Shown here piece after piece: positions 36,770 to 48,217 of a stretch of DNA of 64,000 nucleotides. The position numbers were made by a program, and so were the translations under genes. Every line of letters begins with the position of its first letter. Within the stretch, counting starts at the first letter, position 1. The stretch spans positions 1 to 64,000 of the forward strand of contig NW_026729138.1 in the NCBI RefSeq assembly GCF_030272615.1, in the 5' to 3' direction. This DNA comes from Cryptomeria japonica (Eukaryota; Streptophyta; Pinopsida; Cupressales; Cupressaceae). The notes under the pieces are model-generated. The model searched no databases and was not told the origin of the DNA. It saw only the letters and a program-made list of their open reading frames with translations.

Positions 36770-37110
36770 CATTGTCACATATTATTCAAAAATTTGCCTC
36801 TAAATATGGTCAAATCAGCTCTTGTCTATTTGATTATACAAAAAATTGTCTTACAAATAATCTCACGAGCTTTGATAAAAAAATTGACATTACAATATAT
36901 GTGATTCAGTTCATCGCCATTTTAATATACAAATCATCTCATGGGCTTTTATACAAAATTTGGCATTACAATATGTGCGATTCAGCTCATCGCTATTTTA
37001 ATATACAAAATTTGGCATGCACATATGTACAAATCAACTCATTGCCACTTAAATATACAAAATTATGCCCCTAAACATGTAAAAAATAGCTCATGGGCAT
37101 TTATATATAC
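36770..37110. repeat. Degenerate 70-80 bp repeats
   Basis: Variants of CTCATCGCTATTTTAATATA followed by CAAAATTTGGCAT recur about five times with substitutions. They border the 3' end of the transposase-like gene. Confidence 0.6.
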
Positions 37111-38938
37111 AAAAAATGAATATAGAACAATTCGTTGATGATTTATACAAAATTCTCAAAATCATTCTACTCTGAACCATAGAATCAATCAAGTGAGCCT
37201 TCAGATTGGCTCTAACCCGTATTATGTCAAGTATTGCCTCGTGGTTAGATTCACGAACTTTCCATAAAATCTTGTTATGAGGTCTACCACGGTACTTCAT
37301 CAAATGAGTATTTGTTGCAACAACAAGGTTAGAGAAATGAATAATATGTCTGTGTGTTTCAAAGTCCTCAAACAACCAAACATTAGAATTCTTGATAGGG
37401 TATCTCCGAAGCCATGTTTCTATCACGACAACAGACCCTATTGGGTACTCAATACCCTCTCTGTCAATGATTGTGGTTGTCAATTTTCTTTTAGGCTCAA
37501 CACAACGACACAAATAGTAATATGTTCCTTCTTCATTGTTCTCTTCTGCAGCAACTGCATACACATGACTTGTATTTTATAAAGTGTTAATTAATACCAA
37601 AAATAAAGTATGATGTACAACAAAATGAACCAAAAAGAATACTTGCAAAAAAATTAACTCAAAAAATCAATTGAATCCACTAGGTCGGATACATGGTCAA
37701 AATCCACTGATGTCTCCATCTGGCTCAATTATAGTGCTTTGGGAATTTGATATGAATCAATGGGAACCAACAGTCTACAAGACCATTTGTCAACCCACTC
37801 TTCTAATTCACATTGTTCCCAAAAATAATACATGCATGAAGAGAAAAAACATACCATCTATCTCGTATAAATTATCAGTGAACTTGAATTTGAACTCATA
37901 AATGAGTGCATGTCACTCAATCCTACAACTGTACAACAATCTAGATAGTTTTCAATGTTAGATCCAGCAATCAACCAAAAATATCTACGAACCAATGACG
38001 TACCTGGATTACCTGGACCAATTGTAGACTTACACCATCGTACAATTGTTCCTACATCTACCAACTCAGCACCACCTTCGTACTTCAATTCTTCCCTAGC
38101 TTGGGCTCTTTTCACACATGCTCCTGCACCATCGTGCTCTCCCTTACCATGTCCAGCCTCAGTGAAATTCCAAAAATGTTGTACACCGCTTGTCACATGC
38201 ATCCTTGTCAACCAATAAAACATCCTTGCATTCTTCAATTATGCGGTGCAATTATCTGACCATATTAAGTGTCGGTTGTATCGTATGTTCCTTTCCTTTA
38301 AACTATCATAGAAAACTATAAAGCATCCTTGTACAAACTCTGATGAATGAGTACGATCATCACTTATGTAGAAGTGATACTCTCTTACAACCTTTCTATC
38401 CTCCTCTATGCTATCATCTGCATGCATGAATGCTATGTGTACAAAAATAGAAACTTGTGTAGAGTGATAATACATGGATTGCACTTTATTTTGAGGTTGT
38501 AGTGTATAATTTTCAGCGAAATCAACGATAGAGACAATGGTGCCAAGAGGAAATGTGTCCTTACACAACTTGAATTGCTCATCTAACCATCAAGCTCTAT
38601 GTGTATGCATTATGTACTCATAAACTAGTTTCTCTTGAAACATTTTCATAAATTGAGCTACACATATCATTTTTCACTAGCTCACATCTCTTCAAATCTT
38701 TTCCATCTTTAACTTCATATGTGACTGTCTTGTATTTTCTGAAAGAAACTAGTTTTGTACCAATTTCATGTGTGCTCTTCAAATGTATGCATCTTGGTAA
38801 ACGTTGCAAACCACCACATATAGCACAATAACCTTCCAAACAAAGCATCTTATAATAAATGCAACCATCATGTCTATTACATAACACACTTGAAATAAAT
38901 TCTCTTGCTGGCTTAGGAGGTGCTTGTATATTACATTC
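37091..38938 (-). pseudogene. Transposase-like gene with WSDNC and GHGKGEHDGAGA motifs, decayed
   Basis: An exon begins after acceptor TTTTGTAG at 38939/38938. In order: a Cys-rich part (CNRHDGC, then CLEGYCAICGG and LPRC; 38618-38887), then PLGTIVSIVDFAENY, REYHFYISDDRTHSSEFVQ and LIWSDNCTA (38239-38568), then FWNFTEAGHGKGEHDGAGAC followed by VKRA (37858-38238). Acidic residues in the SDD, SDN and HDG motifs could supply a DDE/D-type metal site; this is inference. A last exon (about 37555 down to 37091) follows acceptor TGTATGCAG and encodes TYYYLCRC, YPIGSVVV and a WLRRYPIKNSNVWLFEDFE stretch. Decay: TGA at 38590-38592, TAA at 38239-38241 right after WSDNCTA, and frame changes near 38610 and 37900. 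From memory, similar HGKG..DG.G..KR motifs occur in uncharacterised transposase-like proteins of plants and animals; I cannot name the superfamily. Confidence 0.6.
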
Positions 38939-39044
38939 CTACAAAACATCGTTAGTGTGAAAAGTAGAACAAATATGATGAAAAATATCATAATGCATGG
39001 AAAATTCAATATGCATCCTACAACAACACATGGTGCGTACATGA

Positions 39045-39103
39045 TAGAGAGAGAGAGAGGGAGAGAGAGAGAGGGAGAGGGAGAGAGAGGGAAAGGAGAG
39101 GGG

Positions 39104-39148
<45 letters not shown>

Positions 39149-39291
39149 TGAGAGAGAGAGAGAGGGGGAGAGGGGGGTGGGAGAGGGAGAGAGAGGGAGA
39201 GGGAGAGAGGGAGAGAACATGGGGGGAAGGGAGATGTAGAGGGAGGGAGAGAGGGAGAGAAGAGGGGGGAGGGAAGGTAGAGAGAGGGAGA

Positions 39292-39337
<46 letters not shown>

Positions 39338-39392
39338 GGGAGTGGGAGAGAACATGGGGGGAAGGGAGAGGTAGAGGGAGGGAGAGAATACA
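39045..39392. repeat. GA-rich microsatellite tract
   Basis: About 350 bp of GAGAGA and GGGAGA units with two near-identical AGAACATGGGGGGAAGGGAG segments (39215 and 39350). It probably lies in the first intron of the minus-strand gene. Open frames on both strands are repeat artefacts. Confidence 0.9.
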
Positions 39393-39475
39393 TGATAAAA
39401 ATCAAAGAGGAAGTTGCAGATAAGAAATAAATTCACTTACTTCTATAGAAGTGCAGACACAGTTGCAATGGGGTA

Positions 39476-39528
39476 TGGAGGGAGAGAAGAAGAGAAAGAG
39501 GGATGGGGTATGGAGGAAGGGAGAAGGG

Positions 39529-39557
<29 letters not shown>
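39476..39557. repeat. Second GA-rich tract
   Basis: GGGAGAGAAGAAGAGAAAGA followed by a pure GA run (39528-39556). A possible minus-strand donor (GTAAGTGA) lies just before it at about 39435-39442, hinting at an upstream exon of the transposase-like gene. Confidence 0.8.
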
Positions 39558-39559
<2 letters not shown>

Positions 39560-39594
39560 TGTATGCGTTTTAGAGGGAGAGACGATACACTTAC

Positions 39595-39728
39595 ATGTGT
39601 ATATATATGTTTAGTATATTATATGTATATAAACATATTATATATACAATGTCATATTATACACATATTATATATTACATATATTATATGTATATACACA
39701 TATTATACATAGAATATCATATTATACA
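39595..39728. repeat. TA-rich palindromic tract
   Basis: Alternating TATATGTATATA-type sequence with ACACATATTATA repeated three to four times; likely low-complexity expansion. Confidence 0.7.
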
Positions 39729-39729
39729 A

Positions 39730-39862
39730 TAGCGCGTACACGCTGTTTATAGTAAAGATAGTGCGCACGCGTTGTTTAAAGGGAAACAAGCGCATACGTG
39801 CTGCTTACACTATACATACTGCGTACGCACTTTTTAAACCATAAGTACCACGTACGTGCTTT
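39730..39862 (-). repeat. Right subterminal repeats of the transposon
   Basis: Five motif copies around GCGCGTACACGCTG at about 39732, 39759, 39789, 39820 and 39849, spaced 27-31 bp. Read from the right end inward they match the left cluster, including the adjacent TTTCCAAGCCTA. Confidence 0.75.
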
Positions 39863-40673
39863 TGACTCTTTAGGCTTGGAAATAGGCCTGGATGATAAAG
39901 CTACGGATTGGAAGTTTGATTTCCCTCCATTTCTCTCATTTTTGACGTGTTTTATTTTATCAACTTGGTTTATCGACTTTGTCATCATCAGGTTTACACT
40001 TCATTAAGTGGGTATTTTTAAAATTGCCACCATATTTTCACCCATCTTCTAAGCTTTCTAACCATATAATTTTTTTTCAATTTGAACAACAATAACATAT
40101 TATTATTGAATTTCTTTTACTAGTGTCTCCATAGTTCTCACAGACATAGGTGCACCATTTTTTGAATAACTTTTGATATACGTATTTAAATTTAAAAAAA
40201 TTTATATATTATTGTAGTGCACTTGATTCTTTACAAAAAAAATTTTAAAAAATTGTATTTTTGATTTGTTTAGTGCAACTTATGCTTCGTGCATGAACAG
40301 GAACCGAATTTTTAGCATGTGCTCGATTGGAAAAATCATTAAAAAAAAATACTCAACAAAAAATTACAAAAAATTACACATATTCTAGTGCTCACTCTTA
40401 ACTATCTTTTTGCCAAAGGATTTGTCAAAATACTAAATCTAACTATAACTTTTTTATGCGCACATTAGACACTATGTTATGTTTTTCAGAAAAAAACAGG
40501 GTCATGTTTTCGTGCGCGAAGGATTTTACCCCCTTAATCTTATCCAATTTTGAAAAAGTGGAAACTAGATTAAGAGTACTACAATATTTGTTCTTTGATT
40601 ATCTTCATATCTTGAGTGGATGACTTTCAAATTTTGCCTCTAAGTTTAGGATCACCTGATTTCAGAAAAAAAG
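39863..40673. other. Right internal flank of the transposon, no gene seen
   Basis: AT-rich, about 700 bp longer than the matching left segment. No coding signal; may contain an insertion. Confidence 0.45.
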
Positions 40674-40814
40674 TGTCCACTTATACCCCCCTTTTTGACT
40701 ACCATCTTTGTGCACTTACCCAACAATTCTAAAATAAATCTAGAATTCATTTACATGGATATACAAATTTCTCCATTACAATAATCATCTTACTAAAACA
40801 ATAGAACGAATTTA

Positions 40815-41090
40815 TGAAAAAAAAAATGTCATGTTTCAAAAATTAATTACCTTCTTTAATCGAACAATTTTATATCTCCACATCAAATCTACAAAATTAT
40901 ATCCTTCGATTTACCGATGTCAAGTAAACCTATTTTTGTATCTTGAAACTAATTCTTCTCCTAACAATATTGGTGAAGACTATTCTCTATACAAAGTATA
41001 TCTGCGCCCATCAAATAAAAGATTATTACTACTTATGAATTATATTTTATTATAAATAATAATCAACTAACTATGATGCATTATGCACTA
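40815..41090 (+). repeat. R4 direct repeat, right copy
   Basis: Diverged match to 31035-31335 in the same orientation, offset about 9.78 kb, starting about 100 bp outside the right transposon end. Confidence 0.6.
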
Positions 41091-42154
41091 CTATTTTGAT
41101 TTATTAAGTTAAAAAAAACATATATAATAAACATAAACATATCTTGTATGAAGATCACCTTTGATAAAAACAATATCACAAGTGGACTCAGAAATCGTTT
41201 AAAACTTGCTCTCACTTGTTCTTTTTGTCTTGATGATGCATCATGGTGTCTGATCCGAAAGATTAACAACATAAAAATCTACACAATCAAATCCAAAAAA
41301 ATAATAAACAAATCACTATAGACCTTCATGAATACATTTAAAACTGGTTACTAAACAATACAATGTTTATAGTGCATTTCACAGAAAATTAATCTTCAAG
41401 AGAATTTCCTCTGATTTTACCAAAAAAATAAGGAAACAAATCATTTAATTCTTTGATTAACCATCACAATCACGCTTTCGGAAATAATTGAAACGTGGCC
41501 CAATCGATGGTAAGGGAGTTGCGTACGTACTAAAGCCGGTTTGAAAGTGCTTGAAAATTACTTGTGCAACACGTCTTTGACTGCACTATTTTTTCCGACA
41601 GAGGGAGGAGTTTGAGCTCGTTGAGAAGAAACGTCCGCGTAGCTCCACGAGTTTGAAAATTTTAGTTTGAGGCAGGGCCCATCCATTCTTTTATGAGTTT
41701 TGTATTAATAAAATCCATATGCACTTGTTTCGGCTCTGCTTCTCAGATTTGACTAGAATGTCCTTTCCTCCTCGGAAACCACCTAACGGTTACCTCGAAG
41801 AAGAACGTTAGATTAAGAAAGTTAAAATAAGACATGAGGAAGCTTCGTATAGGTTAGGTTAAGGAAGGAAGGATTCCACATAAGGAAGACTTCCTTGAAA
41901 TGTTTTACTGCTTTCTTTCATAAATTGGAGGAACTGAACACGAATGGGGTTCCGCATAAGGGGGACTTTCCTCAAATTCTACATGGATTTGTTGAGTTTA
42001 AATATAAGATGGAGCATTGCAGCTTGTTAGGAGGTCACTCATTTTAATGACATTCTAGTTTAAATATTATAAAATCGATTTAAAATAGGTGTTCGAGAAG
42101 GATATTTTTAGATGTTTTTATATAGATATATTAAAAATATATGTGCTAATGGGT
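41091..42154. other. Unassigned sequence
   Basis: No open frame with recognisable motifs. The sequence at 41480-41700 is less AT-rich (GTTGCGTACGTAC, CGTCCGCGTAGC) but I could not assign a product. Confidence 0.4.
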
Positions 42155-43700
42155 AAATCAATTGTGTATCATGAAAATAACGGTATGTGAAACATGAAAT
42201 TGTACATGTTTTGAATGATGTTTAGCTAGTTCCTTTAATATTGTACTTTGTAAGTGATAGTTCTTTGAACTTGGTAATTTCTTTGGTGTATCATTTTGTT
42301 TAACTACTAATTATGGAATGAATTGTAAAAGTGACATTTTTTAATTTTTTATCTAAATACTAATTTCTTTTATTTAGATTTTTAAACAAAAGAAATCTAC
42401 TTCCCAAAACAAGATCATGGTATTTTTTATCAATATGATCACAATTTTTTCGCCTTCAACTTATATATGTAGTCTTGAATAATTGTGCATGGAGTGTTTT
42501 ATATTCATTCCAAACAAGTTTCAAATGAATATGTGAGTTTTTTTATTTTTCTAAAAAGTGCTTTGATTTCATAATCTCTACACAAGTGATTCTCATATCA
42601 CTAAATTTGAAGGAGAGATTGTCAAATGCAAAATAAAGTTTTAGTAAAACAAATTTTCCAATGTCTAAGTGATATTCTAGTAAAATTTGAACATCATTAA
42701 TTATTACTAGAAAAATAGATATTAAAAATAATATAGAATATATAGGTATATGTATAAATTTTGAGATTATCAATATTGTTATTGATTAAAAAATTAGAAA
42801 AAATATCATATAATCACATGAAATTAATTTTGGAGACAAAAAATTAAATGTTCAATTATAGCATTTGATATAATGGAATTTGTACACTAGTTTTGTTTTT
42901 TGGCAAACCATCTAGTTGATAAGAGACTATCAAGGATTTCCAAGAAGGCAGTGGCAAAAGATTTTTTCTTGTTTCAACACATTAGATTTTTAATTAAAAT
43001 GTTTCGTGCAAAATAATTTTTTCAATTAGAATGATTTCATGGGAATAAGTATTCTTGATTTTCATTTTTACTTTAACCTAAATATTTCAATTTGTTTTTG
43101 CATCAATTAAGTTATAGCATTTCTTATAAACATATTTAAAAATAAATATCTTTTTGCAACTCATATAGATGACATGTTTATGTCATTATGATCTAGGTCT
43201 AATAGTACACTTGGTACAACTAATCAATGTCATTAGTTTTAGTTTAGGCCTAAATGTCTAATGGATAAATTCTTGCACACAATAAATCATCTTTTTAGGT
43301 GCTCAAGGGTAAGAGAATATGCTATCAATGTTTTTACCTAATATGCATTGAGATTTTACTATTAGCACAACTTGGGTGATATCATCTTTTATTGGGTGTG
43401 GTTATAGTGATCAATCAACCTCTATTAATTGGTGCTATATCTTGATATAGAGAACCTCTACCATCTAATTATGTTATTTAAGCACAAATAATAGGTATGA
43501 GTAAAATCATTGTGTGTGATAAAGAGTAAGGTATATAGAATGAAATTATACATGTTTTGAATGATATTTATCTTCTTGCACAAATATTGTACTTAGTATG
43601 GGATTAAAGACAAAATCATGGTATCTTTTATCAATATGATATTAATTATCTTTCCTTAAACTTATATATGTAGTCTTGAATAATTGGAACATGAAGTAGA
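42155..43700. mobile_element. Possible small LTR-type (TRIM-like) fossil
   Basis: Two diverged direct repeats, about 42155-42500 and 43495-43700, share TGAAATT.TACATGTTTTGAAT, ATCATGGTAT.TTTTATCAAT and TTATATATGTAGTCTTGAAT. They enclose about 1 kb that matches repeat R2. A short element with terminal direct repeats and no proteins would fit a TRIM-like fossil, but ends, primer site and target duplication are not clear. It is old and eroded. Confidence 0.3.
42838..43497 (-). repeat. R2 dispersed repeat, inverted copy
   Basis: The reverse complement matches 4189-4880, with landmarks TTAAATGTTCAAT at the left and TGTTATTTAAGC at the right. It also shares TTTAGGCCTAAA and the TAGTTGATAAGAGACT-like part. 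Confidence 0.75.
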
Positions 43701-43825
43701 CTCTCCCTCTCAAACCACACATTGTAAGCCACTCAATTGACTTGAAATAACTAGAAATAACTTAGAAACAACAAGGTAATTTCAATAGGAAAATTGAATT
43801 CTATGTTCTATTATAATCCTGAAAA

Positions 43826-45387
43826 GAAATGACCCCTATGGACCCCATATGACCCCTATGGACGCCATATGACCCCTAACGACACCATAGGACCCCTTAA
43901 GACACCAAATGGGGTTCATAGGGGTCATATTGTGTCTTACAAGGTCATAGGACACAATATTGGGACACCATATGACCCCTTAGGACATGATTTGGTGTCT
44001 TAAGGGGTCTTATGGTGTCGTTAGGGGTCATAAGGTGTCCTAAGGGGTCATATGGTGTCCCATGAACCCGTATGACCTCTTAGGACACCATATGACCCCT
44101 AATGACACCATATTGGGTCGCTTTGGGTCATATTGTGTCCTAAGGGGTCATATTGTGTCCTAAGGGGTCCTATGGTGTCCCAAGACACCATATGACCACT
44201 ATGGACACCATATGACCACTATTGACACCATATGACCCCTAACAACACCATAGGACCCCTTAAGACACCAAATCATGTCGTTAGGGGTCATATTGTGTCC
44301 TACAGGGTCATAGGACACAATATGACCCCTAACGACATGATTTGGTGTCTTAAGGGGTCCTATGGTGTCGTTAGGGGTCATAGGGGTCATATTGTGTCTT
44401 ATGAGCCCTTAGGACAACAATATGACCCCTAACGACACAATTTGGTGGCTTAAGGGGTCCTATGGTGTCACAAGACACCATATGACCCCTAACAACACCA
44501 TAGGACCCCTTAAGACACCAAATCATGTCATTAGGGGTCATATTGTGTCTTATGACCCCTTAGGACATAATATGACCCCTAACGACACAATTTGGTGTCT
44601 TAAGGGGTCCTATGGTGTCACAAGACACCATATGACCCCTATGGACACCATATGACCCCTAACGACACCATAGGACCCCTTAAGACACCAAATCATGTCG
44701 TTAGGCATCATATTGTGTCTTACGGGGTCGTAGGACATAATATGACCCCTAACGACATTATTTGGTGTCTTAAGGGGTCCTATGGTGTCCCAAGACACCA
44801 TATGATCCCTATGGATGCCATATGACCCCTAACGACACCATAGGACCCCTTAAGACACCAAATCATGTCGTTAGGGGTCATATTGTGTCTTATAGGGTTG
44901 TAGGACACAATATTGGGACACTATATGACCCCTTAGGACACCATATGACCCCTAATGACATGATTTGGTGTCTTAAGGGGTCCTATGTTGTCCATAGGGG
45001 TCATATGGTGTCTTGGGACACCATACAACCCATTATGACACCGTTATGGACACCATATGATCCCTAACGACACCATAGGACCCCTTAAGACACCAAATCA
45101 TGTCATTAGGGGTCATATGGTGTCCTAAGGGGTCATAGGCCACAATATGACCCCTTAGGACATAATATGTCCCAAAGTGACCCAATATGGTGTCATTAGG
45201 GGTCATATGGTGTCCTAAGAGGTCATAAGGGTTCATGGGATACCATATGACCCCTTAGGACACCATATGACCCCTAACAACATGATTTGGTGTCTTAAGG
45301 GGTCCTATGGTGTCCCAAGACACCATATGACCCCTAACGACACCATAGGACCCCTTAAGACACCAAATTGTGTCGTTAGGGGTCATA
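43826..45387. repeat. Palindrome-rich satellite (ATGACCCCTAACGACACC family)
   Basis: About 1.56 kb made of a few short words: ATGACCCCTAACGACACC, ATAGGACCCCTTAAGACACC, AAATCATGTCGTTAGGGGTC and ATATTGTGTCCTA. They occur in both orientations and alternate, so adjacent segments fold on each other. Because of this the two strands encode nearly the same peptide (MTPNDTIGPLKTPNHVVRGH on plus and minus). Not a gene; a self-complementary array. Confidence 0.9.
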
Positions 45388-45484
45388 CTCTCTCTCTCTC
45401 TCCTTCCTTCTCTCTCTCTATCCCTCCCTCTCCTCCTCTCTCTCTCTCTCTCTCCTTCCTTCTTTCTCTCTATCCCTCCCTCTC

Positions 45485-45528
<44 letters not shown>

Positions 45529-45552
45529 TCTCTCTCTCCCCCTCTCCTTCTC

Positions 45553-45639
<87 letters not shown>
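45388..45639. repeat. CT/GA microsatellite, about 250 bp
   Basis: Nearly pure CT, interrupted by CCTTCCTT and CTCCTCCT in the first half and pure in the last 80 bases. It abuts the palindromic satellite directly. Confidence 0.95.
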
Positions 45640-45640
<1 letters not shown>

Positions 45641-46634
45641 AAATATGACGAATAAGGATTTATGCCATGTGGCAGTTTACTAAATAAATGATGGCAACGA
45701 GAAATTTTTTGGGGACCACAAATTTTTGTACTAAAATCGGATATCCGAGTTTGTAGTCAAATTTTCAAATTTCAAATTTCAACTCGGGAATGCTTTGGTA
45801 TTTGGCTTGGAAGTGACAAGCCTGGAAAGGCAACTGAAAAAACATGTTTTTCAGTATTCCTTGATTTTCCAGACTTTACACTGGTGGCTGACGACTTTTT
45901 TTGTAACCAAAATTGATAAAACGAAAAGGGTTTTTTAAGGACGTTCCCAACTTTCCAACAATATAAGGCTTGCCTTATTACAACTTTAATAAATAATTAT
46001 TATCTATTTTCTAATTGAATTCTGACAATAGTCCTGATTGATATACTGATTGAAAAACACTAAGAACTTTCAAACAATATAACATTTTTTGAAACCGAAA
46101 CATGCGTCACATCCTATGCTTTGTCTACTATAGGGAAAAATTAAAAAAAAAAAAAATTCATAAGGTTTTGACCAAGTTAAGGTGGTCAGACGTAGGAGTT
46201 TCTAAATTTCTGAAAAGTTGTAGTAAAAAATTCATAAATAATTATTTAATTTATAAAAAATTAAAAACAAATATGTGTCACATCTGGACATGAGTCTAAT
46301 ACTTATATTATGAATATTAAAAAAATATATATATATTAAGATTTGATTATGATTAGGGTGGTCAGACATATGTCTACTTCTTATTTTTTTCCTGAAATTT
46401 TAGTACCACTGCATTGAAATTTGAAATTTTCATCAAATAGGATTTTTTTTTCCAAAAAACAACTTGTAGCTTAGAAACTACATTCAATTTTCTAAATATT
46501 CTCTTCTTACATATTTTAAAAATAATGTTCACAACTTATTCAAATTTTCATGTCAAGTTGCATAACTCTGATTTTCTGAAATTTCATTGCCACTTAAGGA
46601 CCTTTTTTGGCACACCATGATCCTACACATACCC
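45640..46634. other. Unassigned sequence
   Basis: AT-rich; GGTGGTCAGACRTA occurs at 46181 and 46359. No gene recognised. Confidence 0.45.
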
Positions 46635-48217
46635 TTGTAATAGTTCTCAACATTCAAATAATGAATGATATGAGTAAATTCAAGGTAAATTAAAGTCCTT
46701 GTACAAGCCTTCTATTCCTATAAGGGTTTACTGAACTTTAGGCTTAAGTAAACTCATGTCATGCATCAATTAGAAATGATACAAATAGTTCAAGGGATAG
46801 ATAACTTGGCAAAAGATGGAGTTCCATAATTCATGCAGAAGGGACCTAAAAAGGAGGAGGTTAGAGGCAGTTTGCAACAATTCCACCTCATTTTATATTC
46901 CCTCATGGGTTAATCAGCACTTAAGACCTTTTTTTGTAGTAGTTAGCTCTTAGTTTAGAACAATTTTGACCCTTCTTAAATGTGTGCTTCAAGATCAAAT
47001 TTGACCTCAAGGCCATATCATGCAAAGTTGGTGATGTTTTACAGGAAGAAGCATTCAATTCTTCATTCAGTTCAAGGTTAGTTCTTCTCAATTCATCTTC
47101 AGCTCCTTCAAGGGTCTTTTTCTATAAGACTTTTTCTCCTCTCTTTTTCTAATTTAGTTCCTTTTTCTCTCTGCCTTTTTTGCACTCAACATTAAGGCAC
47201 GAGACATTGTAGCTTAATAGAAGAAATTTTCATATTTGTAACAACAATTCTTTTATTTTTTCAATAAAATAGCAACATGTTTTCCTCCTTAATAGTTCAT
47301 GTGTTGTGCTGAATGAAATATTTGATGAAGTTCTTGTGATTCATTGTTAGAATTCTCTTATTTTGTCTCTTTCAAACAACATTAATGCAAGAAAATGAAT
47401 AGTAATTACAGGTTATAGATTGTGTTCAGCTAGTCTTAGTAGTTTGTAGTTGTGAAAACTCATTGTTTTCCTTCAAGAAATCTCTGAAACCAGCCCTTTT
47501 CTATGAAATATTTATGTATTACATGCTTTGTTGATTTGTGACAAACAAGGTTTCTTTTGTTAAGATGTGTTATGAGTTAGTGCAACTGATTAGGTTTCTT
47601 ACATATTTGGTGCATCACCTCTTAGGATAGGTTTCAATTCAAGTTTTATTCCTATCCTTTTTACCATACAAGAAATAGTTTCAGATGTTACATCAAGGAG
47701 AACCAACTCACTCTGGAGATTCACCTTCAATTTGAGAAACCCCCCACAGGCTCGAAGGTCTTTCCATGTTTCACAAGATTCTTGAGATTTTAGCTTAAGC
47801 ATCACAAGTGCAATCTTGGTGACAACACATCCAATACAAGTGTGGATACTAGGGAGAACCGTCGGTGTAGATACATGTCACCAAGTCGTCATGGCTTTCA
47901 TGTAATATATTAATTTATATAGAGGGAAAAGGAAGTACCGCTTGGTTCGTGCTCTCTCACTTTGGCCTTATGGGGTGCCCTGGAGACAAGCCCTCCTACC
48001 TACATAGAAGATGATAATAATTTCTATTACACTCAAGGTCCAATGGAAGGTGAGGGGAGATGATACTTTTGTTATCACCTCTAGGGTTATAAAAATAAAA
48101 TGTGTAGAATGCACCAAACACTTCAAACAAGTTCTTTAACCCAAAATGAAAAAGATGTGACTCTAATTAAACTAGAAATGCAAAGATACACACCTAGATT
48201 ACTCCTGTAACAAATGA
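46635..48217 (+). repeat. R1 repeat, diverged copy ending at the duplication junction
   Basis: Aligns with 869-2445 with roughly 5-10% differences and small indels by eye. Its last bases ACAAATGA run straight into the start of unit B (AATGATCTAG), sharing about five bases. It is older than the tandem duplication. Confidence 0.85.

Larger units (their letters stand above)
31865..40715. mobile_element. 8.85-kb DNA transposon with TIRs, subterminal repeats and two convergent genes
   Basis: Left end GTGCACAAAGATGGTGGTTA (31865); right end reads GTGCACAAAGATGGTAGTCA as reverse complement (40715). Both continue, after a short gap, to a shared AAGTGGACAC. TTTCCAAGCCTA (left, 31981) recurs inverted at about 39871-39884, and both ends carry CGTACG-centred repeats. 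Inside are a spliced plus-strand gene (32257-34880) and a minus-strand transposase-like gene (37091-38938). Between them are minisatellites. I found no unambiguous target duplication. The right subterminal region is about 700 bp longer than the left, suggesting an insertion there. The superfamily is not identified with confidence. It is a plain DNA transposon and no longer autonomous, since both genes carry stops and frameshifts. Confidence 0.78.
831..48212 (+). repeat. Segmental duplication unit A, 47,382 bp, complete
   Basis: Everything from 831 onward reappears from 48213 onward at a constant offset of 47,382 up to the end of the window. The first shared bases are AATGATCTAGAGCTGC at 831 and 48213; the bases before them differ. 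Offsets at many landmarks (the (TA)n(GA)n tract, MITE ends, TIR exon, NB-LRR exon, final bases) are identical, so there is no net indel in 15.8 kb. Base differences found by eye are at 1364, 1744, 2094, 3048, 6283, 8232 and 14980; a few more may have been missed. The order is direct and head to tail, so this is a tandem duplication as assembled. A false duplication made by the assembler cannot be excluded. Confidence 0.96.

Noticed and set aside
38779-39436. 165- and 208-codon Ser/Leu/Pro minus-strand frames
   Set aside because: Translations of the GA/CT tract; only the far downstream part overlaps the real transposase-like exon.
44199-45236. MTPNDTIGPLKTPNHVVRGH-type frames on both strands as a possible peptide family
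   Set aside because: Appearing on both strands shows that the cause is self-complementary DNA repeats, not selection on protein.
45267-45648. 124-codon frame ending in Ser-Leu repeats
   Set aside because: Palindromic satellite plus CT microsatellite; no protein signal.
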